From positions 13,420,420 to 13,484,419 of the forward strand of contig OX421509.1 in NCBI GenBank assembly GCA_949126835.1: 64,000 bases of DNA, written 5' to 3'. The notes below the pieces were generated by a model. The model was not told where the DNA came from. It saw nothing but the letters and a program-made list of their open reading frames with translations, and did not search any database. The position numbers and the translations under genes were made by a program. This document shows, in pieces, positions 60,076 through 64,000 of this stretch; position 1 is the stretch's first letter, and the number at the start of each line of letters is the position of its first letter. The stretch comes from Anisus vortex (taxonomy: Eukaryota; Mollusca; Gastropoda; Planorbidae).

Positions 60076-60220
60076 CGAGAGATTGAGAGAGAAATAGATT
60101 AGCATAAAAAAAATGAGGCATTAAAAAGAATGTACATAAATAAAGAAACAGGGCGAAGGGGAAAGAAAATGTGCAGTTGTTTAATGTAGGCTCAGCAAAT
60201 GAGCTGAAAGTGACGAAATA

Positions 60221-61525
60221 TATCAACTGTAACAAGATTAACAAATTGTGACAAAATAGCACATTGTGACAGAATTAACAAACTGTAACAAAATTAACAA
60301 TTTGTGACAAAAATAACAAACTGTGACAAAATTAACAGATTGTAACACATTAACAAATTGTGACAGAATTTACCAATTGTGACAGAATTAAAAAATTGTG
60401 ACAGAATTAACAAACTGTAACAAAACTAACAGATTGTAACAAAATTAACAAATTGTGACAAAATTAACAAATTGTGACAAAATTAACTAATTGTGACAGA
60501 ATTAACAAATTGTGAAAGAATTAACAAATTGTGAAAGAATTAACTAATTGTGACATAATTAACTAATTGTGACAGAATTAACAAATTGTGAAAGAATTAA
60601 CAAATTGTGACATAATTAACAAACTGTAACAATATTAACAAACTGTAACAAAGTTAACAAATTGTAACAATGTTAACAAATTGTGACAAAATTAACAAAT
60701 AATGACGGAATTAACAAACTGTAACAAAACTAACAGATTGTAACAAAATTAACAAATTGTGACAAAATTAACAAATTGTGAAAGAATTAACAAATTGTGA
60801 AAGAATTAACTAATTGTGACATAATTAACTAATTGTGACAGAATTAACAAATTGTGAAAGAATTAACAAATTGTGACATAATTAACAAACTGTAACAATA
60901 TTAACAAATTGTAACAAAGTTAACAAATTGTAACAATGTTAACAAATTGTGACAAAATTAACAAATAATGACGGAATTAACAAACTGTAACAAAACTAAC
61001 AGATTGTAACAAAATTAACAAATTGTGACAAAATTAACAAATTGTGAAAGAATTAACAAATTGTGACAAAATTAACTAATTGTGACAGAATTAACAAATT
61101 GTGAAAGAATTAACAAATTGTGAAAGAATTAACTAATTGTGACATAATTAACTAATTGTGACAGAATTAACAAATTGTGAAAGAATTAACAAATTGTGAC
61201 ATAATTAACAAACTGTAACAATATTAACAAACTGTAACAAAGTTAACAAATTGTAACAATGTTAACAAATTGTGACAAAATTAACAAATAATGACGGAAT
61301 TAACAAACTGTAACAAAACTAACAGATTGTAACAAAATTAACAAATTGTAACAAAATTAACAAATTGTGAAAGAATTAACAAATTGTGACATAATTAACA
61401 AACTGTAACAAAATTAACAAATAATGACGGAATTAACAAACTGTAACACAATTAACAGATTGAAACAAAATTAGCGAATTGTGTCAAAATTAACAAATTG
61501 TGACAGAATTAACATATTTTGACAT
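60221..61525. repeat. 19-bp satellite AACAAATTGTGACAAAATT with higher-order repeats
   Basis: About 68 units of 19 bp. A distinctive variant, AACAAATAATGACGGAATT, marks higher-order copies: its AATGACGG lies at 60701, 60967, 61290 and 61433. The first two gaps are 266 bp (14 units) and 323 bp (17 units). Other variants (TGTAAC, TGAAAG, CTAATTGTGACATAATT) keep their order within those blocks. Confidence 0.93.
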
Positions 61526-62165
61526 ATTGTCAAACAGATAAATAAACATTATTATTACACAATTTAGACGTAGGGACAAAACTTACATACCGGAAAAATA
61601 TTTAAATATCGGGACAAAAATGTACGCACGTTGAAAAAAAGTTATCAAATCGTGACATAGACCTCTCCAATTGTAATAGCGGAAATAAACTGTAAACTTT
61701 AGAATCTGTTATAACAACGCACCTTATATGTTGGTGGTAGATGATGATGTGACGTAATCAGCCCCCCTCCCCCCCCCCAATACTATCTTTCACACACCCC
61801 CCCCCCCAGCTCACGAAGTAAGAGTTCCATGAGAGAAAATGAGAGAGCGTTTCTGAGAATGTGAAGGTGAGCAGGAGGGAGAGAGTGAGAGAGAGAGAGT
61901 GAGATTGGGAGAGAGTGACAAAGAGGGAATGAGAAAGTTTTAAAGAGAGCGCAAATGGATATACTGTGTCAGTCGGTTTAGACTCCCCTCTCCCCTACCC
62001 CCCCCCTGCCACTTTTCCCTCACATACGATATGGCTGAGCGGGTCATCTATTGTCCACCCCGCCCCACGCCATCCATCCACTTACCCACAATCGACATGG
62101 AACCCATTCAGTCGGGGTGCCTAGCCAACTTTCTATCTATCTACAAGTTGGGATTGTTAATGCAC
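61526..62165. other. Spacer with C runs and a GA tract
   Basis: C runs near 61769-61778, 61797-61807 and 61999-62006, and GA-rich at 61855-61930. No gene recognised. Confidence 0.4.
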
Positions 62166-62420
62166 GTTACTATCAACCCTTTCTCTGTCTCTCTCCCTCT
62201 ATACATCCCACTATCGCTCTCTTGCTCTCTCTATCTGTCTCTGTCTTCCACTCAGTCTCTCTATGTCTTTCTCTCTATATTATTTCTCTCTCTCTATCTC
62301 TTTATCACATTCTTTCTCTCAAACTCATCTTACTTTCTCTTACCTTCTCTCACTCCCCCCTCTCTCTATCATTCGATTTCTCTCTTTCTCCTTTACTCTC
62401 TCTCTCTCTCTCTCTAGCTA
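62166..62420. repeat. (TC)n-rich region
   Basis: Interrupted TC/TCTA/TTTC tract, purest at about 62395-62417. Ser/Leu frames are artefacts. Confidence 0.85.
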
Positions 62421-62540
62421 TGACTCACCCGATGAGCCAATCAACTGATAAATCAACCAGTTAATCAACCTGCCTGCCAAACTGTCTGTCTAGCTAGCTA
62501 GCTAGCTCTTTATTTATTAATTTATGCCTCATAATAGCAT

Positions 62541-63025
62541 CTATCTATCTATCAATCTATCAATCTATCAATCTATCCCTCTAACCATCTATCCATCCAT
62601 CCATCCATCCATCCATCCATCCATCCATCCATCCATCCATCCATCCATCCATCCATCCATCTATCCATCCATCCATCCATCCATCCATCTATCCATCTAT
62701 CCATCTATCCATCTATCCATCCATCCATCTATCCATCTATCCATCTATTCATCTATTCATCTATCCATCTATCCATCTATCCATCTATCCATCTATCCAT
62801 CTACCCATCTATCCATCTATCCATCTATCCATCTATCCATCTATCCATCTATCCATCTATCCATCTATCCATCTATCCATCTATCCATCTATCCATCTAT
62901 CCATCTATCCATCTATCCATCTATCCATCTATCCATCTATCCATCTATCCATCTATCCATCTATCCATCTATCCATCTATCCATCTATCTACCAATCTAT
63001 CAATCTATCAATCTATCAATCTACT
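62541..63025. repeat. ATCC then ATCTATCC microsatellite
   Basis: (ATCC)n at about 62588-62660, changing to the 8-bp unit ATCTATCC, nearly perfect from about 62690 to 62987. TCTATCAA edges flank it on both sides. The 174-codon Ile/His/Pro/Ser frame is an artefact. Confidence 0.95.
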
Positions 63026-63440
63026 CTATTGTATTTTGTGGCTGTTAAAACACATATGTCCACACGTTAGTCAGCTTGATTGTACAAATATCATGTTACC
63101 ATCACACTGTGTGTATGTGGGGGGAGTGGGTGGTAGGGTGTGTGGGGTGGGGGTGTGGACTACAGATGACAATCTCCACTCTCCTCCCTACGCGTGGCAA
63201 ACAGTTGGATGACCTCTTGAAGCCTGATTATAAAGGGGGACTCGATTGTCCGTAATTCAATCAGTCCACTCCCTCCCTGTCTCCCCCCCCCCACACACAC
63301 ACAGAACGGCCATACATTGTCTCGGTAACGAACAAAAAAAAACAACAAAAAAAAAAACAGCAACAAAGAGAGCGATCTGTTTGATCATATCTTTACGTCA
63401 CATCCGTCAGAGCGAACAACCACGCCCCCCTTCCCCCTTT
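63026..63440. other. Unassigned sequence
   Basis: GTGTGTGGGG-type words near 63108-63160, a C run near 63284-63291, and A-rich runs. No exon seen. Confidence 0.35.
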
Positions 63441-63520
63441 CCACAGTGCGCATGCTCGGGTGCCGCTACACCGACCAATCAAACACTAACGTAATAATCC
63501 CGATGAATTTCCGGTACTGA
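63441..63520. promoter_or_regulatory. Promoter-like cluster of NRF1, CCAAT and ETS words
   Basis: TGCGCATGCTC (NRF1-like) at 63447-63457, CCAAT at 63475-63479 and TTCCGGTACT at 63509-63518, within about 75 bp. The same three classes lie upstream of the exon at 53346-53459. No adjacent exon is visible, so this is only a candidate. Confidence 0.3.
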
Positions 63521-64000
63521 GAACATCGCGTGCTTAAACATCTTCATTCTTTTTTTATTATTATTATTATTTCACTCTTTCAAATTCTATTATACCTCCC
63601 CCCTCCCCCCCCCCCCCACTTGTACTATTCAATTTGATTTTAAAACTGAAATTGACATCGTGGACCTGTGTGTTGGCGATCAGTTAGAAGGGGGGGGGAG
63701 GGGGAGGTCGCTTCATGTGTGCCTCAATCTAAATGATTTTTTCATGGATGTGATAAGTTTGAACCAGTTTAATTTTCTCCACACGACTCTCTATCTAAAT
63801 CGAGGCTTTCCTTAAGCTTTATTTCGTTTAAGCAAACATGCAAAAGATTTAAAGGGGATAGCCATTTTGGATTTGACAAAAAACAACTATCGGCCATGAT
63901 GAGTCTTTAAAAAGACATAGATCTCGGGGTTTTTTTTTTAATTTCTTTTATGTGTTCTACTCAGTTAGATAATATAATGATATGATTTCAGTCTGTAGCC
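63521..64000. other. AT-rich sequence to window end
   Basis: Short ATT and T runs, C run at 63606-63618, G runs near 63690-63705. No gene recognised. Confidence 0.35.

Overview
This is a gene-poor, AT-rich, repeat-saturated piece of an animal nuclear genome. I see no bacterial or organellar features: no operons, ribosome binding sites, rRNA or CRISPR array. The repeat content fits an invertebrate, and my best guess is a mollusc, probably a gastropod. The evidence is a 5'-truncated L2/CR1-type LINE, tRNA-derived SINEs, hAT-like and piggyBac-like DNA elements, and very long TCTA, GATA, GA/TC and TATAGGCC-rich tracts. The organism is an inference from repeat style, not from a diagnostic gene.

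Layout. 0-4.6 kb: GA/TC tracts, 32-bp and 26-bp tandem repeats, LINE 3'-end relics and a tRNA-derived SINE. 4.67-10.83 kb: an array of 137 apparently identical 45-bp units, running into about 0.5 kb of (CTAT)n. 11.9-12.3 kb: an inverted-repeat DNA element, with related copies at 54.05-54.55 and 54.93-55.18 kb. 12.7-30 kb: many mini- and microsatellites (17, 13, 11, 15, 9, 16 and 10 bp units), several SINE pieces, and an L2-like LINE fragment at 29.2-29.9 kb. 30.5-31 kb: a LINE 3' end and a 206-bp hAT MITE with a perfect 8-bp target duplication. 35.75-42.80 kb: a tandem array of two long composite units. Each is subunit A plus subunit B, and each B carries a nested hAT-like element with 32-bp terminal repeats. 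44.5 kb: an 81-bp piggyBac-type MITE. 48.9-52.6 kb: a 3.7-kb hAT element with intact ends, a perfect 8-bp target duplication and a decayed transposase. 52.7-53.3 kb: a GTGGATAAC tandem repeat that appears to lie in the first intron of a host gene on the minus strand. 54-64 kb: more inverted-repeat elements, LINE ends, a near-complete SINE, 16-bp and 19-bp satellites with higher-order structure, and an ATCC/ATCTATCC array.

Almost every long open frame is a by-product of tandem repeats whose unit is a multiple of 3 bp or lacks stop triplets. The only host coding segment I can support is a short first coding exon on the minus strand at 53346-53459. It has an in-frame splice donor and an upstream region with CCAAT and ETS-like motifs. 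The other coding signals are remnants of LINE reverse transcriptase and hAT transposase. The window is best read as a layered record of transposon insertion and tandem-repeat growth.
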